From: Mageeibacillus sp. UBA1046
GTDB lineage: Bacteria; Bacillota; Clostridia; Saccharofermentanales; DTU023
Direction of reading: 5' to 3'
Assembly (NCBI GenBank): GCA_002316595.1
Contig: DCDV01000002.1
Location: 15,754 to 31,491, forward strand
Length of the DNA stretch: 15,738 nucleotides
Shown here one piece after another: positions 7,863 to 14,899 of this stretch. Made by a program: the position numbers and the translations under genes. Positions within the stretch are counted from its first letter, which is position 1. Every line of letters begins with the position of its first letter. Below the pieces are notes generated by a model that ran no database searches, had not been told where the DNA came from, and saw nothing but the letters and a program-made list of their open reading frames with translations.

Positions 7863-8550
7863 CGGTATCATCTTCGTTTTTGTAATCAAATTCTATTTGT
7901 ATTCCGTAAGCACAAATATTATTTAAACTGCATTTGCCGCATTTTCTGCATCGTGCCTGACAGATGGTTCTGCCATGCGCAACCATAAGATGGCCCCAGG
8001 AGATCCATTCTTCTTTTGGGAGCAGCAACTGTAATTCTTCTTCTATTTTGACAGGGTCTTTACTGCCAGTAAGGCCCAAGAGTCTGCTGATACGTCCACA
8101 ATGAGTATCAACAACAATTGCCGGCTGACCATAATAATCAGACAAAATCAGATTAGCAATTTTTCTGCCAACTCCAGGCAGCTTTAGTAAATCTTCTTCA
8201 TTGTCCGGTACTTGCCCGTCAAATTTTTTCATTATCATGATAGCACTGCCCTTGATGGCTTTGGCCTTATTGCGATAAATTCCGCATCTCTTAATCAGAG
8301 TCTCAATTTCCTCAATCTCCGCCGTAGATACATCTGCGATAGCTGGAAACCGTTCAAGAAAAAGTGGCGTTATCATATTGACTCTTTCATCAGTACATTG
8401 AGCCCCGATAATACCGCCCAGCAAAAGGCCCCAGGCAGAATCAAAATTTAGTGTGCAATCCGCTGTTGGGTAGGTTTTGTGCAATATCGATATCATCTCA
8501 GAAATGAGATGAGGATCAGAATAAAGTTTGAAATTGCTCTTTGAGCTCAT
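7843..8550 (-). CDS. nth: Endonuclease III (DNA glycosylase/AP lyase, Fe-S)
   Basis: Base-excision repair enzyme that removes oxidised pyrimidines and cleaves the abasic site. The 235 residues include the helix-hairpin-helix LPGVGRKIAN (124-133) with the catalytic Lys130, the catalytic Asp148 in VVDTH 18 residues later (same spacing as E. coli Lys120/Asp138), and a [4Fe-4S] site Cys197-X6-Cys204-X2-Cys207-X5-Cys213. LLGGIIGAQCTDERVN is the expected N-terminal helix (usually LLSAQ-TD). About 20 extra acidic residues follow the cluster. Its ATG overlaps the HtrA-like stop as ATGA, and its end overlaps recG, so the three are translationally linked. All catalytic residues are present, so activity is expected. 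Confidence 0.95.
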   Translation of the reverse strand: MSSKSNFKLYSDPHLISEMISILHKTYPTADCTLNFDSAWGLLLGGIIGAQCTDERVNMITPLFLERFPAIADVSTAEIEEIETLIKRCGIYRNKAKAIKGSAIMIMKKFDGQVPDNEEDLLKLPGVGRKIANLILSDYYGQPAIVVDTHCGRISRLLGLTGSKDPVKIEEELQLLLPKEEWISWGHLMVAHGRTICQARCRKCGKCSLNNICAYGIQIEFDYKNEDDTDDKECY

Positions 8551-9965
8551 GGCATTCTGCCCAGATAAATCTGCAAGCTGATAAAACGCTGTTCACTAGT
8601 TCTGTAAATTCTGACATGCACAAGTGTGCCCACCGGTTTGCCCTGTATATATTCAGCGTAGGTATCATGGCTATGCATGTTTACTCCGTTAACCTGCATC
8701 AAGATATCACCGCTCTTGATACCTGCGATACTTGAAGGACTGCTATCTTCAACACCGGATATATATAACCCGGAAGGCCAATCCATCAGTTCTAGCAAAT
8801 TTTCATTTTCATCATCCGGGAGAGTTATGATACCCAGCCAGCCAATCGGCTCTCTGGGACCAGGATCAGGATTCGTAATGATGTCCATTGCAGTCTTTAA
8901 TACCGGTGTGGGTATTGCGTAGCCCATAATGTCAGAATAAGTACGATTAAGCTGACTGTTGTTCAATCCTATCACATCGCCTGCTAAATTTATCAGTGGG
9001 CCTCCGGAGGCTTGCTGTGAAATAAAGGCGCTGGTCTGAATCATCCCGATCTTAATATTATTCTCCAAAACCATAGGGTGATAAATCGCCGTAATCAAGC
9101 CCGGGAATAGCCCCCCCTTGGAAGTAAGGACATCATTTTGTCCTATCGCAATTACAGGATCACCAATGCTCAATTTGCTTTCAGAATCCAATGTAGCAAA
9201 GGTCAAATCAGAAATGTCTTCTATCTGGAATAACGCTAGATCAGTATCTCTTTGAATTCCTTCCAAAGTAGCCTCAAAGCTCTTTTGTCTTCCGGGAACA
9301 ACTATGCGAACTTCTGCCCGTTCATATAAACGATGACCATATGAAAGTGCGAAGGAAAAATTACTGCCAAAGGTTATAACTTGTCCGTCAGCGGAAATTA
9401 TCAAGCCTGAAAAAATGGCCATCTTATCGTTAGTTGAATCAGTGCCGGGAAGATAGACTTGAATAGAAGCCACCATCTGAGAATATTTCTGAAAAATCTC
9501 TTTGACTCGTTCGTCAGATAAATAGGAAACAGGCAAATCAGACACCGGATCGGTTGCCTCGGGATCTGTCTCAGATGGTTTCTGATCATTGCCGACATCT
9601 GAAATATCCTCCTCTGTGCCGGTAGGAGCTGAAGTATCAGATGAGGCAGTGTCAGCAGTATCTGTTTCTGTTTCGCTTTTGCTCATGGTTGGCGTTACTG
9701 CGGCAGTATGAGTTGGATTATTACTGGGTTCAACCGGATCCGTAATATTTTCTGACAAGGATGAACCTGAAGTCTGTTCTGTATTTCCCGCATTAGCAGT
9801 TGCACCCACAATTGAGGCAGGCTCTCCCATATTCAGCGGGTCCTTATCCTGGAGCAATCTGTCTGTCACTACAGGAATAATCAGCGCCATCAAGACAAAT
9901 GCCGCTAAAGCCAGCGATGATATGGTCAGCAAAGCTTGTAAAGGTTTATTTTTTGCTTTTTTCAT
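8547..9965 (-). CDS. HtrA/DegP-like membrane-anchored protein with degenerate active site
   Basis: A 472-residue HtrA-type protein: short basic N-terminus, one membrane segment (10-34), a long Ser/Thr/Asp/Glu-rich extracellular linker (41-145), a trypsin-like domain (about 150-365) and one PDZ domain (about 373-468). Family blocks include SGLIISADGQVIT (186-198), RDTDLALFQIE (239-249), PVIAIGQ (270-276), ASGGPLINLAGDVIGLNN (319-336) and IPTPVLK. Triad Asp242 and Ser320 are retained. In the block normally reading TNNHV the sequence is TFGSN, so the catalytic His is Ser201; the Gly two before the Ser is Gln318. I re-read this DNA (GGC AGT AAT) and saw no frame problem. It is therefore probably not a working protease and may bind or sense unfolded or signal proteins. 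It lies 27 bp after the sensor kinase and overlaps nth by 4 bp. It has no clear Shine-Dalgarno. Confidence 0.88.
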   Translation of the reverse strand: MKKAKNKPLQALLTISSLALAAFVLMALIIPVVTDRLLQDKDPLNMGEPASIVGATANAGNTEQTSGSSLSENITDPVEPSNNPTHTAAVTPTMSKSETETDTADTASSDTSAPTGTEEDISDVGNDQKPSETDPEATDPVSDLPVSYLSDERVKEIFQKYSQMVASIQVYLPGTDSTNDKMAIFSGLIISADGQVITFGSNFSFALSYGHRLYERAEVRIVVPGRQKSFEATLEGIQRDTDLALFQIEDISDLTFATLDSESKLSIGDPVIAIGQNDVLTSKGGLFPGLITAIYHPMVLENNIKIGMIQTSAFISQQASGGPLINLAGDVIGLNNSQLNRTYSDIMGYAIPTPVLKTAMDIITNPDPGPREPIGWLGIITLPDDENENLLELMDWPSGLYISGVEDSSPSSIAGIKSGDILMQVNGVNMHSHDTYAEYIQGKPVGTLVHVRIYRTSEQRFISLQIYLGRMP

Positions 9966-9972
9966 ATTTTTA

Positions 9973-9978
9973 ATTATA
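9973..9978 (-). promoter_or_regulatory. Candidate -10 element (TATAAT) directly before the HtrA-like gene
   Basis: A consensus TATAAT on the minus strand ends seven bases before the ATG, in an A/T-rich 27-bp gap after the kinase stop. No good -35 is seen at 16-18 bp. If used, transcription would start at or next to the start codon, giving a leaderless mRNA, which would suit the absence of a Shine-Dalgarno. It may equally be chance in A/T-rich DNA. Confidence 0.35.
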
Positions 9979-9992
9979 CATTACAGGTCAGT

Positions 9993-11522
9993 TTATGGGG
10001 TATTCAGCGTGAATGTAAAGCGTGCACCGCCAAGTTTACTGTGGCCGGCTTCAATTGCTTGTCCGTGTGCATTTATAATATTGCGGGCGATATATAGACC
10101 CAAACCTGACCCTTCAGAGTTTCGCGCCTTATCTGCTTTGTAAAATCGATCGAATACATATGTGACATCTTCATCTGATAACCCCATGCCATTATCTTCA
10201 ATGACAAGTTGATAAAGATCATTTTGAGTGATGTTGCTGCTGATCTTGATCAATCCGTCTTGGGGACAAAAACGTATAGCATTAGCAAGTATATTAACAA
10301 GCACTCTTTGAATAGACTCATCATTACCAATCACAAGAGAACGTTCATCAGAGGTCAACTCTAATTGTACAGAAATATTCTTTTCTTGAAGTTGAGTTTC
10401 ATGACTGTCCAGAACATCTTCAATCAGCTCATTAATGTCAAAAACTCCCATTTTCATCTGACCTTTTCTGAGAATTGTTGTCATTTCGAATAATTCATTA
10501 ACCAGCTTCTGTAATCTCTTACTTTCTTGCTGCACAATCTTTAGATAATGCTCTCTTTCTTCTTCAGGAATAGTTCCGTCAAGCATGCCCTCTACAAAGC
10601 CGCGAATAGAAGTAATCGGAGAGCGAAGATCATGGGATATGCTGCTCATAAAGTCGCTTCTGTCTTTCTCCTGGACTTCAAATTTAGCTATCAGCATGTT
10701 GAATGTCCGCATGAGCAAAACCAGATCGTCGTCTTGAATCTCTTGCGCAGGATCCAAAATATCATCATCGCCGGAATCGGTTAAGTTATCTGAAGGTATG
10801 GGAACCCTCGCAGAAAGGTCCCCCTTATATACTCGGTCTGCAGTATCAGCCAATACTGAAATGGGGCGAGTTATCTCTCTGGATAAGAGGAGAATAACAA
10901 CTAAGGCTAAAAAGAAGGCAATCAGGAAAGAGATAGGCACCAAATAATTTTGCAGAAATTCTGTATTGTTTTCTGCTGTAACTGAACGCAACAACAGTAT
11001 CTCTCCTGCGTAAGCACCGGTAAAAGATAATAGTGGCGCACTGGCAACCATCCAACTGTGATTTTGAGGTAATAACTGGCCAATTTCTGACTGTCGTGCT
11101 ATTTGACTGTAGACTATCTGCATATGATTTTGCGCCTCAAACGGCAAACAATAAAATTGTCTGTCATTAATTGGTTCATCAAGTTTAGAAAAGGTTTCAA
11201 CCGGTATTCCTGTATTATAAATAATTTCACCGTCAGCATTAACAAGCCATACCAGCGCGTCAGTTGAGCTTGCAGTTAAACTGATGTAGGAAGGAATTTC
11301 AGAACTATCTATGGCTGTTCTGGAAAAATTCATACCCCTGGAGACCATCAGGGAAATTTCTTCAGCATTGCGTCTGAGATAATTTGTCTCTTGGCTCCGA
11401 GAAGCCGAGATGAAAAGGGCAAAATAAATGGTTCCTAAAATTATAAATATTATTAGAATTGCAAATGCTACACGAAAAAGCGTGCGAGCATAGATAGATT
11501 TTAAAAATGACAGACGTTTCAT
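9993..11522 (-). CDS. Two-component sensor histidine kinase
   Basis: Membrane sensor kinase of 509 residues. Transmembrane helices at about 17-39 and 193-213 enclose an extracytoplasmic sensor region of about 150 residues, of the dCache/PAS-like size class, with VWLVNADGEIIYNTG (91-105) resembling a PAS/Cache strand. A HAMP region follows (214-285), interrupted by an acidic insert (about 244-266). The HisKA H-box SISHDLRSPITS holds phospho-accepting His297. The ATPase domain has N-box NILANAIRF (410-418), G1 DNGMG (443-447), F-box DRFYKAD (458-464) and G2 GSGLGLYIA (471-479). All catalytic motifs are present. Its ATG shares one base with the regulator's TAA (TAATG), so the pair is co-translated. 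It is followed by the HtrA-like gene; in Bacillus the CssRS secretion-stress system controls htrA, which suggests an envelope-stress signal but does not prove it. Confidence 0.95.
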   Translation of the reverse strand: MKRLSFLKSIYARTLFRVAFAILIIFIILGTIYFALFISASRSQETNYLRRNAEEISLMVSRGMNFSRTAIDSSEIPSYISLTASSTDALVWLVNADGEIIYNTGIPVETFSKLDEPINDRQFYCLPFEAQNHMQIVYSQIARQSEIGQLLPQNHSWMVASAPLLSFTGAYAGEILLLRSVTAENNTEFLQNYLVPISFLIAFFLALVVILLLSREITRPISVLADTADRVYKGDLSARVPIPSDNLTDSGDDDILDPAQEIQDDDLVLLMRTFNMLIAKFEVQEKDRSDFMSSISHDLRSPITSIRGFVEGMLDGTIPEEEREHYLKIVQQESKRLQKLVNELFEMTTILRKGQMKMGVFDINELIEDVLDSHETQLQEKNISVQLELTSDERSLVIGNDESIQRVLVNILANAIRFCPQDGLIKISSNITQNDLYQLVIEDNGMGLSDEDVTYVFDRFYKADKARNSEGSGLGLYIARNIINAHGQAIEAGHSKLGGARFTFTLNTP

Positions 11523-12253
11523 TAACCCTCTTCTTGTTTAGAAGTCTCAAACTTATAACCCACTCCCCATACGGTTTTTATACGCCATTCTGGATGTGGA
11601 GAAACATCTAACTTCTCTCTGATACGCTTAATATGTACATCTACCGTACGAGTTCCACCGAAGAAGTCAAACCCCCAGATATTTTCCAAAAGCTGTTCCC
11701 GTGTAAATACTCTATCCGGATGACCGGCTAAAAAATAAAGAAGTTCCAGCTCCTTGGGCGGCATATCAATTTCTCGGGATCCGCAGGTTACTGTAAATCG
11801 CGTGCGATCCACTATCAAATCCGGCCAGGAAATTATATCCGGTTTTGATAAGTTATTATTTGCCGGCGCAGCTGCATTAGATCGGGGATGCGTTCTTCTT
11901 AGTACTGCTTTTACTCTGGCAATCAGCTCCTTGGGCTCAAAAGGCTTCTCTATATAATCATCTGCACCTAATTCTAAACCAACTACCTTATCCAGCGTAT
12001 CTCCCCTGGCTGTTAGGATAAGTATCGGAACATCGGATTCTTTGCGTAAAGCCCGCAAAACATCAAACCCGCCCATACCGGGCAGCATCAAATCTAGAAC
12101 AATTACATCCGGAGACGAAGTGTGAAACATATCAAGTACCTCATCGCCAGTGTAGCAAATCAACACATCGAAACCGTCTTTGGAAAAATAAAGTCGTAAT
12201 AGTTCGCTGATATTGGGATCGTCGTCAACGATAAGAACAGTTTTATCCATCAT
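11522..12253 (-). CDS. OmpR/PhoB-family response regulator
   Basis: DNA-binding partner of the following kinase, 243 residues. The receiver domain (4-120) has the acidic pocket Asp10-Asp11-Asp12, phospho-acceptor Asp54 in VLDLMLPG, switch residue Thr81 and Lys103 in EKPF. A linker of about 20 residues (121-141) is rich in Ala/Asn. The winged-helix domain (about 143-237) has the typical ELLYFLAGHPDRVFTREQLL, the RTVDVHIKRIREKL recognition helix and WGVGYKFE end, most like ResD/PhoP-type regulators. The start is the first of two tandem ATGs, with GAGG six bases upstream, and overlaps nrdR by 11 bp. Its targets cannot be read from the window. Confidence 0.95.
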   Translation of the reverse strand: MMDKTVLIVDDDPNISELLRLYFSKDGFDVLICYTGDEVLDMFHTSSPDVIVLDLMLPGMGGFDVLRALRKESDVPILILTARGDTLDKVVGLELGADDYIEKPFEPKELIARVKAVLRRTHPRSNAAAPANNNLSKPDIISWPDLIVDRTRFTVTCGSREIDMPPKELELLYFLAGHPDRVFTREQLLENIWGFDFFGGTRTVDVHIKRIREKLDVSPHPEWRIKTVWGVGYKFETSKQEEG

Positions 12254-12737
12254 TTTCTTCCTCGTCTTCCATACTTTCCTCAGGGCTTGATGATGTCAAG
12301 GAATTTATTTCAACGAAGAAAGAGCCGATATCACTGAATTCTCTATATACTGAAGCAAAGCGAATGTAAGCTACTTCATCAATATCTCTGAGCTGCTGCA
12401 AAACACGTTCACCCAGCTCACGAGTTGAAACTTCTCTTCTTAAGTTGTTTTCCTGCTGCCTCTCGATTGTGTCAACAATTTTTGTAATTTGCTGGATTGA
12501 TATTGGCCTTTTTTCGCAGCTTTTTAAAATTCCGTTTATTAGCTTACTGCGATCAAACGGCTGCCTGCTCCCGTCTTTTTTAATAACCATCAATGGCATA
12601 TTTTCATAACGCTCGTATGTGGTAAAACGTTCCTGACATAACATGCATTCACGACGACGGCGAATAGAAGTTCCGTCATCGGTTGGTCTTGAATCGATTA
12701 CCTTATCCTCCAGATACCCACAATGCGGACATCTCAT
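12243..12737 (-). CDS. nrdR: Transcriptional repressor NrdR
   Basis: Nucleotide-sensing repressor of ribonucleotide reductase genes, 164 residues. The N-terminus MRCPHCGYLEDKVIDSRP begins the zinc ribbon with Cys3, Cys6, Cys31 and Cys34. The ATP-cone domain follows (about 49-139), including VIKKDGSRQPFDRSKL and the VAYIRFASVYREF segment. An acidic, disordered tail of about 20 residues (147-164) is encoded where the gene overlaps the response regulator. ATG is preceded by TGGAG seven bases upstream. It is the first gene after the ftsZ terminator, so a promoter should lie in the ftsZ 3' end or the 94-bp spacer; I see no convincing one. No ribonucleotide reductase gene is present in the window. 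Confidence 0.97.
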   Translation of the reverse strand: MRCPHCGYLEDKVIDSRPTDDGTSIRRRRECMLCQERFTTYERYENMPLMVIKKDGSRQPFDRSKLINGILKSCEKRPISIQQITKIVDTIERQQENNLRREVSTRELGERVLQQLRDIDEVAYIRFASVYREFSDIGSFFVEINSLTSSSPEESMEDEEENDG

Positions 12738-12757
12738 ATTGCTACTCCATTTCCCGT

Positions 12758-12793
12758 AAAAAATGCCGGACTTATCCTGAGATTAGTCCGGCA
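12758..12793 (-). terminator. Intrinsic terminator after ftsZ
   Basis: On the minus strand TGCCGGACT pairs perfectly with AGTCCGGCA (9 bp, 12-base loop) and is followed at once by six T residues. It sits about 38 bp past the ftsZ stop and separates the division genes from the nrdR operon. Confidence 0.92.
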
Positions 12794-12831
12794 CAATAAG
12801 CAATTTATTCTAATTCCATCTGCGGCAACGC

Positions 12832-14238
12832 TTAGTCCAGATCATCTCCGTCACCGTCCTGAAGGAACCAAGGCAAAACTTTAGCGCTTTTACTTGATGC
12901 TTTCTTGCCGGATCCTCTGGATGTGTTACCGGAAACAGGCGCTTCATCTAAAATCTCCGGTTCCTTACCCTGACTCCACTTTGTACTCTCGGAAACTCGA
13001 GATATCAGATCCGCCATGGCTGAATCATTATTTTGCTGTTGATTCTGACTAAAACCTCTTGGTTCAACTGCTTCACTCTGAGCAGGCCGGGAAGATCTTT
13101 CGGCCGGTACACGCTTCGGATCCTGTCTGCGCGCAGGTCTTAAGAATTCCGGCAGATCATCGGTCTGTTGCGTACGTGTATCGGAAGCTGCGCCGGCAGG
13201 TCTGCTGCCGGAAAAAGAAGGTTGTGCCGCTATCGCAGTCTGCTGAGATCGGACCGATTGCTTCTGCAAACCATCCTGATCGAAACGGCTGGCGATAATG
13301 GTAATAATTATATCATCCTGCATGTTGTCATCTATTACAGCACCAAAGATGATATCCGCATCCGGCGATACCGCTTCCCTGACCTGTGAAGCAGATTCAT
13401 TAATCTCTTTGATCTTCATATCGTGTCCGCCGGTGAAGTTAATAATAATGCTGTGGGCGCCGTCAATTGTGGTATCGAGAAGAGGACTGTTCATAGCCTG
13501 CTTAACGGCGGTTGCAGCTCTGCTCTCACCACTTCCCCGGCCAATACCCATATGGCAGACACCGGCATCAGTCATGACACGGCGGACGTCAGCCAAGTCC
13601 AGATTGATAAGACCGTTAACTGCCACCAGGTCAGAAATACTGGATACCCCATATTGAAGAATCCTGTCTGCCATGCCAAAAGCGTCATCTATGGAGGTGT
13701 CATCACTGGCAATTTCTAATAGTTTATCGTTCGGGACGATAATCAAAGAATCAACATATTGTTGCAGCTCCCTGATACCTCTCTCAGCATTTTGCCGTCT
13801 CTTTGCGCCTTCAAAACGGAAAGGCATAGTAACAACGCCTACTGTCAAGATGCCCATCTTACGCGCGATGGCGGCAACAACAGGAGAAGCACCTGTACCG
13901 GTACCACCGCCCATACCGGCAGTGATAAACAACATATCGGCTCCTTCAAGAACTTTGGATACTTCTTCGATATTTTCTTCGGCGGCCTTTTGACCTGTCT
14001 CAGGATGTGCGCCGGCTCCCAATCCTCTTGTTACTTTGTTTCCTATTTGGATTCTCTCAGAAGCCAAACTTTTTGCCAGGCTTTGGTGGTCAGTATTAAT
14101 TGCAATGAACTCAATGCCTTGAACGCCGTCTGTGATCATGCGATCAACTGCATTACACCCTCCTCCGCCAACACCAACGACGCGGATATTTGCATATAGA
14201 CTGTCGTCCATACTAAATCCTAATTGAAAATCAGCCAT
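12832..14238 (-). CDS. ftsZ: Cell division GTPase FtsZ
   Basis: Tubulin-like GTPase that polymerises into the Z ring and recruits the divisome. The 468 residues are long for the family, which is often about 350-400. The core (about 15-320) has GVGGGGCNAV (22-31), the tubulin signature GGGTGTG (110-116), the MPFRFEG block and the T7-loop residues Asn212, Asp214 and Asp217 needed for GTP hydrolysis. The tail (321-468) is Gln/Ser/Arg/Pro-rich and probably disordered. It contains a motif resembling the conserved C-terminal peptide, DDLPEFLRPARR at 360-371, and a second VLPWFLQ at 454-460, eight residues from the very end. AAGGGAG lies seven bases before ATG. It has its own promoter and leader and ends in a strong terminator. 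Confidence 0.98.
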   Translation of the reverse strand: MADFQLGFSMDDSLYANIRVVGVGGGGCNAVDRMITDGVQGIEFIAINTDHQSLAKSLASERIQIGNKVTRGLGAGAHPETGQKAAEENIEEVSKVLEGADMLFITAGMGGGTGTGASPVVAAIARKMGILTVGVVTMPFRFEGAKRRQNAERGIRELQQYVDSLIIVPNDKLLEIASDDTSIDDAFGMADRILQYGVSSISDLVAVNGLINLDLADVRRVMTDAGVCHMGIGRGSGESRAATAVKQAMNSPLLDTTIDGAHSIIINFTGGHDMKIKEINESASQVREAVSPDADIIFGAVIDDNMQDDIIITIIASRFDQDGLQKQSVRSQQTAIAAQPSFSGSRPAGAASDTRTQQTDDLPEFLRPARRQDPKRVPAERSSRPAQSEAVEPRGFSQNQQQNNDSAMADLISRVSESTKWSQGKEPEILDEAPVSGNTSRGSGKKASSKSAKVLPWFLQDGDGDDLD

Positions 14239-14254
14239 TTCAGTACTCCCTTCG

Positions 14255-14334
14255 AAAAAACGGCCGGATGCTGACTAATAAGCTCGGTTGTCATTACAAT
14301 GTTACATCCCTTGCTGATATTACAATACATCCGG
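14255..14334 (-). promoter_or_regulatory. Possible attenuator in the ftsZ 5' leader
   Basis: In the leader transcript CCGGATG (14334-14328) and CATCCGG (14270-14264) can form a 7-bp stem enclosing 57 bases, followed by CCG and six T residues (14260-14255), just before the ftsZ Shine-Dalgarno. A second upstream segment, GGGATG (14310-14305), can compete for CATCC. The layout resembles a terminator with alternative pairing. The long loop makes this tentative, and no known riboswitch class was recognised. Confidence 0.35.
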
Positions 14335-14445
14335 GGGCAATCAATTTTATATGAAAGTTATTCTACACTACTAAAAAAACAATTACAACACCTATTTCCC
14401 TCATCTTCTGTATTTGCTGAAGAGTTGTTGCGTTGTAATGACAAC
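14287..14445 (-). repeat. Inverted 13-bp TTGTAATGACAAC motifs flanking the ftsZ promoter
   Basis: TTGTAATGACAAC occurs at 14433-14445 on the plus strand and as its exact reverse complement at 14287-14299. The first copy with one more base is itself a dyad, GTTGT-AATG-ACAAC (14432-14445). TTGTAAT-like cores also occur at the promoter -35 (14382-14388), near 14320-14327 and near 14499-14506. The two full copies lie either side of the promoter, suggesting a regulator site, but no known operator was matched with confidence. Confidence 0.55.
14360..14388 (-). promoter_or_regulatory. Sigma-A-type promoter of ftsZ
   Basis: TTGTAA (14388-14383) and TAGAAT (14365-14360) are separated by 17 bp on the minus strand. 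Transcription would start near 14353, giving a leader of about 115 bases before ATG at 14238. It lies in the 274-bp gap between sbp and ftsZ, where a separate ftsZ promoter is expected. Confidence 0.6.
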
Positions 14446-14512
14446 TTTTGTACTACTAATATTTGATTGCTTTATGCGACATCTGCTTTTAATCTGAGGT
14501 TGTAATAATCTG

Positions 14513-14878
14513 TTATTTGGAGCTCTGCCTGGCTTCCTGGGCTCTTCTTTGCATGCGCTGAACTATATAACGACGAATCAATCCTAAATTTTTGAAGATT
14601 CTGATTCCAAATGCAATTACGGCTACCAGACTCATGTCAAAATTAATTTGCTGCCCTAAAGCTGTCAGCGCCAAAGCTGCTCCGGTGTTTAGCAAGAATC
14701 CTGTGATAAAAAGCACATTACTGAAGCGTTTCCGCAAAGCAGCCTCTAATCCTCCAAGAAGGGAATCCAATCCTGAAAGTATTGTAATCGCTATGTAGAC
14801 AGACCAGGCATCCGGAATCTGCACATTAAGCATCAAACCGATTACCAAGCCAATAATCAATCCTAATAAAGGTAACAT
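14513..14878 (-). CDS. sbp: Small basic protein Sbp (DUF1290, YlxX-like)
   Basis: Membrane protein of 121 residues, family length. Three or four hydrophobic segments lie at about 3-18, 27-40, 56-75 and 83-95, followed by a basic, Arg/Gln-rich cytoplasmic tail. PLLGLIIGLVIGL near the start, GLDSLLGGLEAAL (36-48) and AFGIRIFKNLGLIRR (89-103) match the conserved blocks of DUF1290. In Firmicutes sbp sits between divIB/ftsQ and ftsA-ftsZ; the same place here supports the call. Its biochemical role is unknown. GGGAGGA lies four to five bases before ATG and the gene starts 21 bp after ftsQ. The 274-bp region downstream holds only the ftsZ regulatory elements. Confidence 0.93.
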   Translation of the reverse strand: MLPLLGLIIGLVIGLMLNVQIPDAWSVYIAITILSGLDSLLGGLEAALRKRFSNVLFITGFLLNTGAALALTALGQQINFDMSLVAVIAFGIRIFKNLGLIRRYIVQRMQRRAQEARQSSK

Positions 14879-14899
14879 CGTATCCTCCCGTTATTCCAA

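Noticed and set aside
7863..7889. TTG at 7889 as the recG start
   Set aside because: It would lengthen the overlap with nth to 47 bp and add residues not typical of RecG; ATG at 7862 (or 7871) is more likely, though not proven.
9331..9340. His211 of the HtrA-like protein as replacement catalytic residue
   Set aside because: It lies ten residues past the expected position, in the loop after the strand, where the family His does not occur; kept only as a point for structural modelling.
13059..14199. Overlapping plus-strand ORFs of 70-146 codons opposite ftsZ
   Set aside because: They are antisense to strongly conserved FtsZ coding sequence and show no recognisable domains.
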